Positions 55,901 through 64,000 of a stretch of DNA of 64,000 nucleotides are shown one piece after another. The stretch is from NCBI GenBank assembly GCA_040954595.2, contig CM082576.2, positions 11,470,001-11,534,000 on the forward strand, in the 5' to 3' direction. The position numbers and the translations under genes were made by a program. This DNA comes from Balanoglossus misakiensis. Lineage: Eukaryota > Hemichordata. Position 1 is the first letter of the stretch, and every line of letters begins with the position of its first letter. The notes below the pieces were generated by a model. The model was given only the letters and a program-made list of their open reading frames with translations, was not told the origin of the DNA and made no database searches.

Positions 55901-56591
55901 TTACAATTAGGACGCAAGAATATTCCTAGATCCTGATATTAAAGAAATGTTGCCTCTTTTAAAAATACTACAGAAATTGTACATAGATTATCACTAGTTT
56001 TATGGCTTGACATGCATATAGAATTCTCCCTCCGACCTTTCTCGGGGATGTGACGCTACCTGCGTGGGGAAACTAAACCAGTATTCGCCGTGAAAAAGAC
56101 ACTCGGAGATCCAGTAGTCAGCACATCTTGAGGGTATAGCCATAACAGTTTTGTAACGTCCTCTAGTATATTTTAATAATTGACTTTTATCTCTAAAATC
56201 TTCCGCGCCGACAAACGAGACATGAAACAGTAAATAGGGACACCACTGCGTAAAATTTCTTCTCCTAAGATTGATTTGGCGCTGTCTGGAAACCAAACTC
56301 CTTTCGCCGACGGTGTGTCCGAGAGAGCATTTGTAGACGCGTTAAATGGTTTATTAAAAGCTTTTCGGAGACACTTCGAATGTGAAAGGAAGACGCTCTT
56401 ATCTTTATTAATTATTTTAACGTTGACATGACACATATGCGAGTTATTTTATGGTCACCTTGTACACGCTCATCATTGATGTTCAGTTAACATACATACA
56501 GACATCGAATAAATATGCCTATATTCACAAACCAGTTGGCTACAACGATCGATTGATATACTTACATATAAGCTGATGATACACACATAAC
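49949..56591. other. Long non-coding stretch
   Basis: No exon supported; the best frame (131 codons, minus, 53481-53876) has no motif. A G12 tract lies at 50469-50480. Nothing else recognised. Confidence 0.55.
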
Positions 56592-56755
56592 TTAAAGGGA
56601 CAAAGTCTCTCTCTCGCTGCCTTTTTTCCATTAATTACGTTTGATACAAGACTGTTGATTCACTGTATATCCACATGTAGCTTAACATAAATGGTGTCTT
56701 GTATCAAACCTAATTATGGAAAAAAGGCAGCGAGAGAGAGACTTTGTCCCTTTAA
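56592..56755. mobile_element. 156-bp piggyBac-like TTAA MITE (family B)
   Basis: A TTAA duplication (56592-56595 and 56752-56755) bounds a 156-bp element (56596-56751). Its terminal inverted repeats are about 57 bp long and identical except for one 1-bp indel and one substitution near the inner part. The ends read AGGGACAAAGTCTCTCTCTC and both arms include CGCTGCCTTTTTTCCAT and GTTTGATACAAGAC. The unique centre is only about 40 bp. TTAA target site and AGGG/CCCT termini fit piggyBac-type transposition; no transposase is present, so it is non-autonomous. Near-identical arms suggest recent activity or strong pairing-driven homogenisation. Confidence 0.9.
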
Positions 56756-58356
56756 ATATTCATTGTCCGTGGCAAGGTAATTTGAAAAAATTATAACATC
56801 TCGGAAATTGGATAGTGACTTCATGATCTCTGATGTGTCATACTTTCTGTTGCTTATACTGGTCTTTAACAAAAACTGGATTTAATTGGTTGACTGGAAC
56901 AAGTATCTTTTACTAGAAATCTATCGATTTTCCTTAAAGAAACAGAATTTATTTGTGGTTTATTCTTATGACACGGTGCTTACAACATACATGCTTGAAA
57001 CCACAGTCGTCCACTAGTAGCACCTTGCAACACCTGGACAGCGGAAACCAGATGGAAATTGCTGGGGTTAACAGGTGGTATTTCAATATTGTAACCTCAG
57101 AATATTGTAATCGTGCGGTGTACTTTACGATGAAATGAGATTTTCCTTTCATCTTTAATCATTTCCAGTTATGAATTAACTACAGCGATACCCCACAGTA
57201 AGCTTAGTGTGCAGGCGTATGTACTGCATCTTTCATTGTCTCACGTCACAGAATTCTTTTTTTATATCATCGGCTATTAACTTACTTTAATATGTACTGG
57301 TTAATGCAATTATTGGTCTCTCAAGTCCGGAGGTAGAATAACAGTCTGGCAGAGAAATAAAAAAAATAAACCAATCAGATTTCATATTTTTGTCAATTGC
57401 AGGTTCCCATAGTACTTGTCTCTTTGAGCTGTGCGACAACTATTCGCTCAATTACCATGGCCCTAGGGAGTCTTATAAAGCTACCTCAACTTATCTTTGG
57501 AAATCTCAGCGTGATTAAAAGTGTGACACTAGGGAGTCTTACTAGGGAGTCTTACTCCTTCTTTCTTTGGCGGTCTATTGTAGGTCCCGATTCATGTAGG
57601 TCTTTGGTAATTTGATGTTCCTCTAAACTGTACCCTCACGAAAGCACCGTTATTTTGAGCAGCCCGTTCTGGACTACTAAGTTTCCTAATAATTTAGTCT
57701 GACCATACCAATTTTTTTTTCTGGCTGTAAGTTGGCCGTTCCTTCAACTAAAAATAACTTAGTTTCGACAGCTCTAATTGAGATATATCTCCCAAGCCAG
57801 CAACATTGTCTCTCTGCAGTAAACTTAACGAAGCACAACTTACAACACCTCCATAAATTAATTTTTATTGCCTTATTGAATCTGGAGACAGTTTAAAGCA
57901 AAATCCATTTCCGACTGTTGACATCCAACACTTGATTCAAATATGACGCCGGGAAAAAACCTGGCACTTCCTTTATATAAAGAGATTGATTTTGAGACCT
58001 GCATTTCACCGGGGTGACAAGATTTATATTTACTTCCCTGAAAACAATCAGGAAAAATGTTTTGCCACTCTCGTCGGGTGCGACGACGCAAGTTGTCAGA
58101 TGTCAGAGATAAGTAAGAAATACTCCAAACATTCGCCGACTCACTGGTTAGGTTACTCGGAGGACATACAAATTATCAATTGACATCTGATCTGCTAGTC
58201 ATTCATAAATTTCTATTTGCGATCCAAGAGTTTTATACCCTGTAATCTTAGCCGACTCTTAAAAATAAAGAAGAGGATGAATCATTCAACGAGGGAAGGA
58301 GACAGTTCAGTGAAGCGGCACTGGTTGATCGCACGGTTTGGGCTTTCTTCAAAATT
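56756..58356. other. Non-coding; CTAGGGAGTCTTA repeated three times
   Basis: CTAGGGAGTCTTA occurs at 57473-57485, 57529-57541 and 57542-57554, the last two in direct tandem. A 66-residue frame at 57986-58183 (plus) has ordinary composition but no recognised motif or splice sites. Confidence 0.55.
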
Positions 58357-58565
58357 ACTGAAATCTGAATACTGCAGGTACTAGAATTAAAATTGTGTTA
58401 GAATATTCAGACTGAAATCTGAATATGACAGGTACTAGAATCAAAATAACTGAAGTCTGAATACTACAGGTACTAGAATCAAAATTACTGAAATCTGAAT
58501 ACTACAGGTACTACCGGGGTTTACTGAGAGAATCGAAATTGTGTTAGAATATTCAGACTGAAATA
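58357..58565. repeat. ~38-bp degenerate tandem repeat
   Basis: Units beginning ACTGAAATCTGAATACTACA and continuing GGTACTAGAATCAAAAT start at 58357, 58411, 58449 and 58487, with a partial unit at 58557. A spacer word AATTGTGTTAGAATATTCAG occurs at 58391-58410 and again at about 58537-58556, so two unit types are interleaved. Confidence 0.85.
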
Positions 58566-58580
58566 GGAATAAAAAATTAC

Positions 58581-58613
58581 ACACATGCACACATGACGAT
58601 CGTCAGCCTTTAA
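58581..58613. mobile_element. Solo end of TTAA family A element
   Basis: Read on the minus strand from the TTAA at 58610-58613, the sequence AGGCTGACGATCGTC matches the left end at 25500 (AGGGTAACGATCGTC) at 13 of 15 positions, and both continue into GCATGTG. The partner end is missing, and the tandem repeat at 58357-58565 lies where the body should be. Confidence 0.55.
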
Positions 58614-59026
58614 GTATAAATAATTTTGAAAATGAAATGGTGATGTTCCAAATTATAATTGGAAAACATCTTCTCATAGGATAATTTTGGGGAATGTTCA
58701 ATTGTTAGTTTTTAATTTAAAAAATTAACCATAGAAAAATACTAAAATATACTGATATGAAATTTGAAAATATAAACGTGAACACTGGGGATATGAAAAT
58801 TTTCATATTGGGTATATATTTCATCCCTAATTGCTGCTACATAGATCCAACTTTACCACAGAAAATAATGGGATTACACCGAAGTAGGGTGGTGAAAAAG
58901 CTTGGCACTGTGAAAACAGGCTGCCGTTTCTTGCAGGCTGTCTGCAACAAGCCAATTTTCTCATCAGCCAGTCATCCGTGTTTGCTCAGATTGTACACAC
59001 ACAGCGCGCAGATGATACATAAGGAG
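58614..59026. other. AT-rich non-coding sequence
   Basis: A plus-strand 95-codon frame (58757-59044) has no motif. Nothing else recognised. Confidence 0.5.
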
Positions 59027-59333
59027 TTAGAATTGATACTGTAAGATAACTACTTTACTCGAGAGCGGAAGGTGTGAAATGACAGTGGCCCTTTTCGCAC
59101 AAACAGAATTACGCCGCATCAGTGGTATTATCATCTCCAGCGCACCGTGGATGTCGCGGGGCTTTTTACGGCGAGTGCTAAAAATCTTTTTTTTTGCGCG
59201 GGTGGGGTTGCGAGGCTTCGGCCCCAGCAGACGGCGGTCACGACTCATGTCTTCTATCATTGCCTTCTCCTCATAACCCACAAAGTGCCTTAACGGTGTG
59301 CATCTCTCAGATGACAGATAGTATTCTGTGAAA

Positions 59334-59339
59334 TTTAAT
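59334..59339 (-). terminator. Possible ATTAAA polyadenylation signal
   Basis: TTTAAT on the plus strand is ATTAAA on the minus strand, the commonest variant poly(A) signal, about 270 bases past the TAA of the candidate terminal exon. It would give a 3'UTR of roughly 290-300 nt. A 6-mer in AT-rich DNA is weak evidence on its own. Confidence 0.25.
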
Positions 59340-59499
59340 TCTGCGTTTTCCCTTATTTCCCTCCGGCAGAGTAGTGTTCCCTGCGGGGGGTGAGGTTGTG
59401 CGCTAGTTTGCGCACGACCTTGGAGGACGTCGGCCATTCTGATAGAGCACCTCGCCTTCACTGACAGGAAGTTCCCCACTGATGTCGTCGTCGTCAACA

Positions 59500-59512
59500 G
59501 TTGCCTGGCAAC
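59500..59512. promoter_or_regulatory. Perfect X-box (RFX site)
   Basis: GTTGCCTGGCAAC is an exact inverted pair of GTTGCC half-sites with a 1-nt spacer. On the minus strand it sits 63 bp upstream of an ATG (59435-59437) in good context, the placement typical of X-boxes in ciliary gene promoters. It also falls inside the open frame after the TAA, so a coding or UTR location cannot be excluded. Confidence 0.45.
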
Positions 59513-59611
59513 CGCCTCAAGTTGGTGGTAATTTTCTGACTGGCTGGCTATACACTTCATATCCACTCCACGCCGAAGTAACAATAAACAAAAAATAAGG
59601 AGGGTAAAAAG

Positions 59612-59733
59612 TTACGCTGAACGTTGTTTCTTTGCCTCAGGTTCACTGGATGTCGACGAAGGTTCGTTGTCCCTATCTTCTTCTTCTCCATCATCTTCAT
59701 CATCATTGGCCTCACCATCATCACCACTCTCAT
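59612..59733 (-). CDS. Candidate 3'-terminal exon encoding an acidic C-terminal tail
   Basis: On the minus strand CTTAAATTACAG (an acceptor, with an in-frame TAA just upstream of it) is followed by 2 bases plus 39 codons and a TAA at 59612-59614. The predicted tail starts ESGDDGEANDDEDDGEEEDR and ends with a Ser/Glu stretch and basic cluster (EPSSTSSEPEAKKQRSA). Acidic tails ending in a KKxR-type cluster are common in nuclear and chromatin proteins, so a nuclear role is plausible, but the family cannot be named from a tail. The exon starts in phase 2 of a codon, so at least one upstream exon at higher coordinates is required; none was convincingly found before 64000. Alternatively this is a diverged GAN-type trinucleotide repeat that happens to be open. 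Confidence 0.45.
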
Positions 59734-61736
59734 CTGTAATTTAAGACAAATTTTCAAACGTGAATTTTTTTTTTAAAAGCAACATGCTCGATGCTCTACC
59801 CCTCCATTAGATTTACAGATTGATCATCAACCCCCCTTTTTTATATCTCATAAAACCATGAACTGTCATTCGTCAAAAGAATTCGGCACAACTCAAAACA
59901 AGAGATTCACAGCTTCCCAGACAGCGACATTTTCCCAACGTGCCATTAGGCAGTAAAAAAAAACCCACCCGAACACCCGGTAGTAATAAAGATATTAAAA
60001 CGATAACAACACAAGCACTGACTGGAGACATCCAACATAAATAACTAAAAAGGTTATTAATTTTGCACGATGGTAGAACATGAGTGATTCGTGTTTACAA
60101 ATCAATGATAAAATGAAGTGAAATTTGAAATCTTTTAATCTCTCTATTGTGACATAAATTACTCCTCTTCGTGCTTAAGAGTTATTATATGTCGCGAACA
60201 GTATGGTGTATGTTTGGCTACAAGGGAAAGAAATGTAGTGTTCGAAAGGCTTTGTGTGAATCATAAATTATCCACGACAGTTGAAAGTTTTCGACTTGAA
60301 TTTATAATGCAATTTTCTTGTTGCCCCAGCCTGCTCATTAATAGTGGATGCAGCAATATTGTCTGAACACTCGTCTGGTGCCTGGGCAATATGCCAGTCA
60401 TTTGTGATGAATTGCACCTTGGTCTTTTGATTCTCACAAGAGCACTCACAGACCGGAACAATTCCCAACTTTTGCATCCTTTATTCTGCTGTGTGTAGTG
60501 GGTGTGTTAGGTTTAGGCCAGTATGCATGCCATGCCAGTAAGCATGGATGTACAATGTACAAATGTACGTCACGACTGCACTTTTTGCTATTGATCTGAA
60601 AGTGCAATGGATTAATCTCTCCCCCCGACGACCCCTAAGCTGGCTAGCTCAAGGGCGCGACCACGAATTCGCGAACATTCAATTCATGCTCTCAGGAAAA
60701 GGGCATTGCCACCAATCATTGGACTCCAGTGTGCATGCGTGCACAGGCATATCCCTACAAACCATGTGGTACATGTATGTAAATGAGTCACGTGATCCGG
60801 TGAGTGATTTGCAATGCAAATGAGCATTGAGCAAAGCCAAAGGATGCAGGTAGCTACATCGAGATTTGTCATTATCTGTTAAATGTATTGCTCACTTTCA
60901 ATGCAGCATTACAGTCCATCCATGCGTATAAATTTGTTTTGATATGGAACTGTACAGGCTAATAAGCACCCGCACCCAGTGCGTTTGTGACAGCAGCCAT
61001 AACAAATCCACAAATTACCCGGGTGAGCATGGATAGGTTTGGCACCTCGGAAATTGTGAAGTGCCGCGTAGAGGGTGCCTGCTGTGGTGCTTTTGAGGTG
61101 TGGAGTGCCTGCAGTCACAGCATGCAGAATCAATTATTTCTCTTTCAAGAGCTGCAGCTCCGATCTTGATGTTGGTGTAAGGAGGGGGGCATCTAATGTG
61201 TAATGGGACTGCAAAGTGTACTCTTGGAGACTAACACACAGCGGGACGCAGGCAAGAAAGTGTGAAAAACTAAAGCGTGTCGGCAAAACAGACCGAGCCT
61301 AAGTGATGGATTGTTGAACAACAATATGTAACAAATTCCCAGTAATCTCGTACACATTTTCACCATCCATCAAAGCCTATGCCGTTTCAACTGACAAACG
61401 ACTGATCAAATATTTGATATTATGCCGGCATTGTTTCATTTCCCCACGCAAAAAATTTTCCTGATAAATATCGGGAATGATTTGCGATGAAAGTTTGGCT
61501 TATCAGCCACTGAAAATGACTACCCCACTTTTGCTTTTATATAATGGATGAAAGCACCACTGATAAAACACATCTGCATCATAACTATACCTGCAGGTAC
61601 CGCATCAACCCTTTCAACCCCATCCCTTGTGTACTGGTCCAAGACCCAACATTGAAAGTGATGAGACCTGGTTCAGACCACGATGGGAGAGGGTTCCCCA
61701 CCTCCATTCACACTCCAACTTGCATGCATGTGCATA

Positions 61737-61776
<40 letters not shown>

Positions 61777-62159
61777 ACATCCTGAATTCCTTTGGCTAAT
61801 GATCAAAAGCATGTACCATCTACATGTACATTAGTGAGGTCACCATCCTCAGTAATGATAAAGCAAAATACACTCTCTCACAAATCATAAAATCTTCACG
61901 TACGAGGTAGACACACACACGAAAAAAATAATTAGTTGCAAGTGAAGATGACAGATGAGCTGGTGTTGTTGGACCTTGAAAATTAACAGCTCCGAGGGGG
62001 AAACACTGTACCAAACAGATTGCTTGCCCCGAAGGCGATCCAACAACACGGCCTTCGTAATGGCTGAAAAACAGTCCCTACGCAAACGGCCACCAGCACG
62101 AAATCAATATCTGTGAGTAAGAGACTGCATGCATCCACAGGGTTTGGTTTTATAAGCCT
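59734..62159. other. Presumed intron/upstream sequence of the minus-strand gene
   Basis: No exon with paired splice sites was found. The minus-strand frame at 60268-60477 contains a Cys-rich stretch (VCECSCENQKTK) but lacks a usable acceptor. A low-level GGTGTG/GTGCC-rich patch lies at 61020-61110. Otherwise nothing recognised. Confidence 0.4.
61740..61779. repeat. (AC)n microsatellite
   Basis: Fifteen AC dinucleotides (61741-61770) followed by ATACACACAT. Confidence 0.95.
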
Positions 62160-62350
62160 GGCCGAGAAAATCAATCCCGTGTATATTTTCTTCTCTGATT
62201 GATATCATAATCAAATTAGAGTTTGCACCATTAGGCGCGAGGGCCATCCGTCATTTTGCAAACTCCCGCTGTGGGTTTTTTTCTTCTCTTTTCATCTAAA
62301 TGGAACGTCTCCACAATTATTAATTGATCGCACACTGGGAATACAGGACA
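62160..62350. promoter_or_regulatory. AT-rich cluster of homeodomain-type sites
   Basis: TGATTGAT at 62196-62203 matches a PBX/HOX composite site. It is followed by ATAATCAAATTAGA (62207-62220) and, 90 bp on, CACAATTATTAATTGATCG (62312-62330). The clustering suggests an enhancer-like or conserved non-coding element. A 143-codon plus-strand frame through 62324-62755 lacks an ATG start and any motif. Confidence 0.3.
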
Positions 62351-62834
62351 CTGTTTTCTCTCCACACCCAGATTTATGAACATTCCATTAGTGCAATATT
62401 ACACCACAGAAATTTGTTATTTATTTTATCGCTCAATTTACAAACGCTTGATCCCATTGCCCTGCTAATGGCAATATTTCATCTGTGGGGCCAACACAAT
62501 ACTTCATCATTAATCTGTTTAGGTGTAACTCTCTTCGTGATACAAGATGCTCTTTTATTTCCCGCTAATGATCTCGCGGTCAAAGCGGAGCAAGTAACCG
62601 CTCATGCGTATCCGAAAAGCTGCACGTATTATCTATCAACAGGTATTTTGCTCGTCATAAATAAGGGTTTTGAAAAAAGCGGGCATAACGAATGGCAGGA
62701 AAAGCTTGGGGATAAAAAAAACAGAAGTCAAAGCAAGTTTAATACGATGATATAGCGCTTCCACTACGTCAATTGTTCAGGGAAGAGAGTGGGGGTAATT
62801 ATGGTAAACCATCACCTATGCAAATTTTGCCACA

Positions 62835-62848
62835 GTTACCATGGAAAG
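62835..62848. promoter_or_regulatory. X-box-like motif
   Basis: GTTACCATGGAAAG is close to the palindromic X-box GTTRCCATGGYAAC; one half-site is perfect and the other imperfect. Confidence 0.35.
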
Positions 62849-63354
62849 TTGACATCTAGAGATTTTCAATGGCCAGCCACGCGAAAAACCTATTTGGTCA
62901 TTCAAAGACTTAAGACACGCCCTTTTGTCCAAATAGTGCAGCACATTTTGAGGGAACACGATTTTCGGGTGGCTTGGGCAAAGCAGCTAGGGGCGGGTTA
63001 AATTTGATAGCTGTTGGCAGCAAGGTTGTTGGCAGCGGAGCCAGTTTGTGGGGACAAACCAGCCTGTGTTGCAATTGAGCCAATTTCTGCAAATCGTCAG
63101 GCGGTTCACGTAGTTCACTACAAGCTCGTTACGCCAGGCACAATAACGCGCATTTCCTTATTTGACCGTTTCGCCGTGAAGAGGGCGTGACTAATGCGGC
63201 TAAAAGAGACAAAGATGACTAAATGGTTACACACAGTTTGTGGATTAATTGCAGACAAACTATCTCATGAGAGCCTCTTCTCCTCCCGTTGTTTTCCATT
63301 AACAGACATTTCCCAGATTGCCATGCAGTTATCAAGCTGCTCCGCAGAGTAGGG
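62849..63354. other. Non-coding, unassigned sequence
   Basis: Contains a GTTGGCAGC doublet near 63013-63038; otherwise nothing recognised. Confidence 0.45.
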
Positions 63355-63368
63355 GTTGTCATGGAAAC
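63355..63368. promoter_or_regulatory. X-box-like motif
   Basis: GTTGTCATGGAAAC fits the X-box (inverted GTTNYC half-sites around AT), 520 bp from the 62835 site. The surrounding 63290-63440 is high-complexity sequence, as in many conserved non-coding elements. Confidence 0.4.
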
Positions 63369-64000
63369 AGACATAAACACAACAGAGCTGGAATTTCCAG
63401 TTTGTTTGGGGAGCTTCATCCACTCCAGTCCAATTTGGTGAAAAAATAACGTTTACGTTGCAGAGCCACACTTGAAGTTCATTCCTCTGTCTACGTGTCA
63501 GGGGTCTCGCAGTTTCATATTTACATGGAAGAACAATGTATTATTATATGCCTACTGCCATAGCCCCACAGGGTCTGTTTGTACAATATCTTTCTGCATT
63601 TGTACAGTATGTGTAGTCCCAATATGGCCGATGAATGTTACTACATACTGGTATGCCGGTATAATTTTGTAATAATGTTATTCAGTTCTCATCCGAAAGA
63701 TTCACGAAAGACGACTCTTTGCTCCTCAAAATTTACCATAAGACGGCATTGTGTGAACATTTAATGAAGAAAGGTGTATTACATGCACACTGCATTCCTA
63801 TAGTAATGTGCAAATGTATTAAAGGCTGTATATGCACTTTGCTCCTCGAGGTAAATCCAATACGAATGTAGACAATCTGGAAGCATAAGAAAATATGTTT
63901 TCCTTTTCAAACAAATCTCGCCTGAGTGTCACAGAAATTAACTTTTGCAGACTTTTAAAATAAAGCACATCCCGTTTGATTGACAGAGGTTGATTGTAGC
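63369..64000. other. Non-coding, unassigned sequence to window end
   Basis: No exon, repeat or motif cluster recognised. Confidence 0.45.

Larger units (their letters stand above)
59027..59611 (-). other. ~194-codon open frame directly following a TAA, same frame as upstream exon
   Basis: After the TAA at 59612-59614 the same minus-strand frame stays open to a stop at 59027, about 194 codons. This is the longest non-repetitive open stretch in the window. It begins with a hydrophobic run (LFTLLIFCLLLL). Internal ATGs are at about 59560 and at 59437 (MADVLQGRAQ, good ATGGCCG context), and a basic segment lies further on (GPKPRNPTRAKKKIFSTRRK). Codon choice in the middle (CTG, GAG, GAC, CGC) looks coding-like, but the region is also GC-richer, which lengthens chance frames. 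It could be 3'UTR of the exon upstream, a separate minus-strand gene starting near 59437, or a readthrough extension. No family recognised. Confidence 0.3.

Noticed and set aside
57473-57554. CTAGGG repeats as possible interstitial telomere sequence
   Set aside because: Units are 13-bp CTAGGGAGTCTTA, three copies only, not TTAGGG arrays.
59612-59733. Similarity of the acidic exon's end (SSEPEAKKQRSA) to the C-termini of MAX or BCL7-type proteins
   Set aside because: Only the general pattern (Ser/Glu-rich then basic cluster) is shared; no upstream domain supports either name.
60268-60477. Cys-rich VCECSCENQ stretch resembling the start of integrin beta EGF-like repeats
   Set aside because: Resemblance is under ten residues, no acceptor in the right phase (an in-frame TAA precedes the ATG), and no other integrin exon is visible.
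62324-62755. 143-codon plus-strand frame
   Set aside because: Begins at TTG rather than ATG, no motif, and overlies an AT-rich regulatory-looking block.

Overview
The window looks like a gene-poor stretch of a eukaryotic, probably marine invertebrate, nuclear genome. There are no operons, no closely packed long reading frames, no rRNA, no recognisable tRNA, no CRISPR array and no autonomous transposon genes. Almost every open frame is shorter than 130 codons, as expected by chance. Long simple-sequence arrays, short non-autonomous foldback transposons, many poly(C)/poly(G) tracts, little sign of CpG depletion and very frequent ACATGTA-type palindromes fit an invertebrate. An amphioxus-like animal is my best guess, by general sequence style only; other deuterostomes or lophotrochozoans are possible.

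Layout. 1-24 kb: unannotatable single-copy DNA with a CAA/TTG inverted repeat (5.2 kb), a ~107-nt imperfect hairpin (7.4 kb), a cAMP-response-element (CRE)-like cluster (11.2 kb), a 52-bp foldback element with 9-bp flanking repeats (12.2 kb), a doubtful 126-codon frame (15.4-15.8 kb), a palindrome (15.9 kb) and a short tandem duplication (16.1 kb). 24-34 kb: AT-rich, homeodomain-site-rich blocks that could be conserved regulatory DNA, and a TTAA-flanked miniature element (25.5 kb). 34-45 kb: microsatellites (CCA, TCA, ATTG/CATT) ending in an apparently uninterrupted 731-bp GATA array. 45-59 kb: a CpG-rich patch with a palindromic CRE, homopolymer tracts, a clear piggyBac-like TTAA miniature element (56.6 kb) and a 38-bp tandem repeat beside a solo element end (58.4-58.6 kb). 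59-64 kb: the only stretch with a reasonable case for a gene.

The best gene candidate is a minus-strand 3'-terminal exon at 59612-59733. It has an acceptor site and an acidic tail followed by a basic cluster, and ends in TAA, with an ATTAAA about 270 bases further on. The same frame then stays open for about 194 codons past the stop. If the exon is real, 59.7-64 kb is intron or upstream sequence. It carries two RFX (X-box)-like motifs and an AT-rich homeodomain-site cluster; a third X-box, a perfect 13-bp one, lies in the open frame at 59.5 kb. No gene product could be named with confidence and no pathway can be reconstructed from this window.
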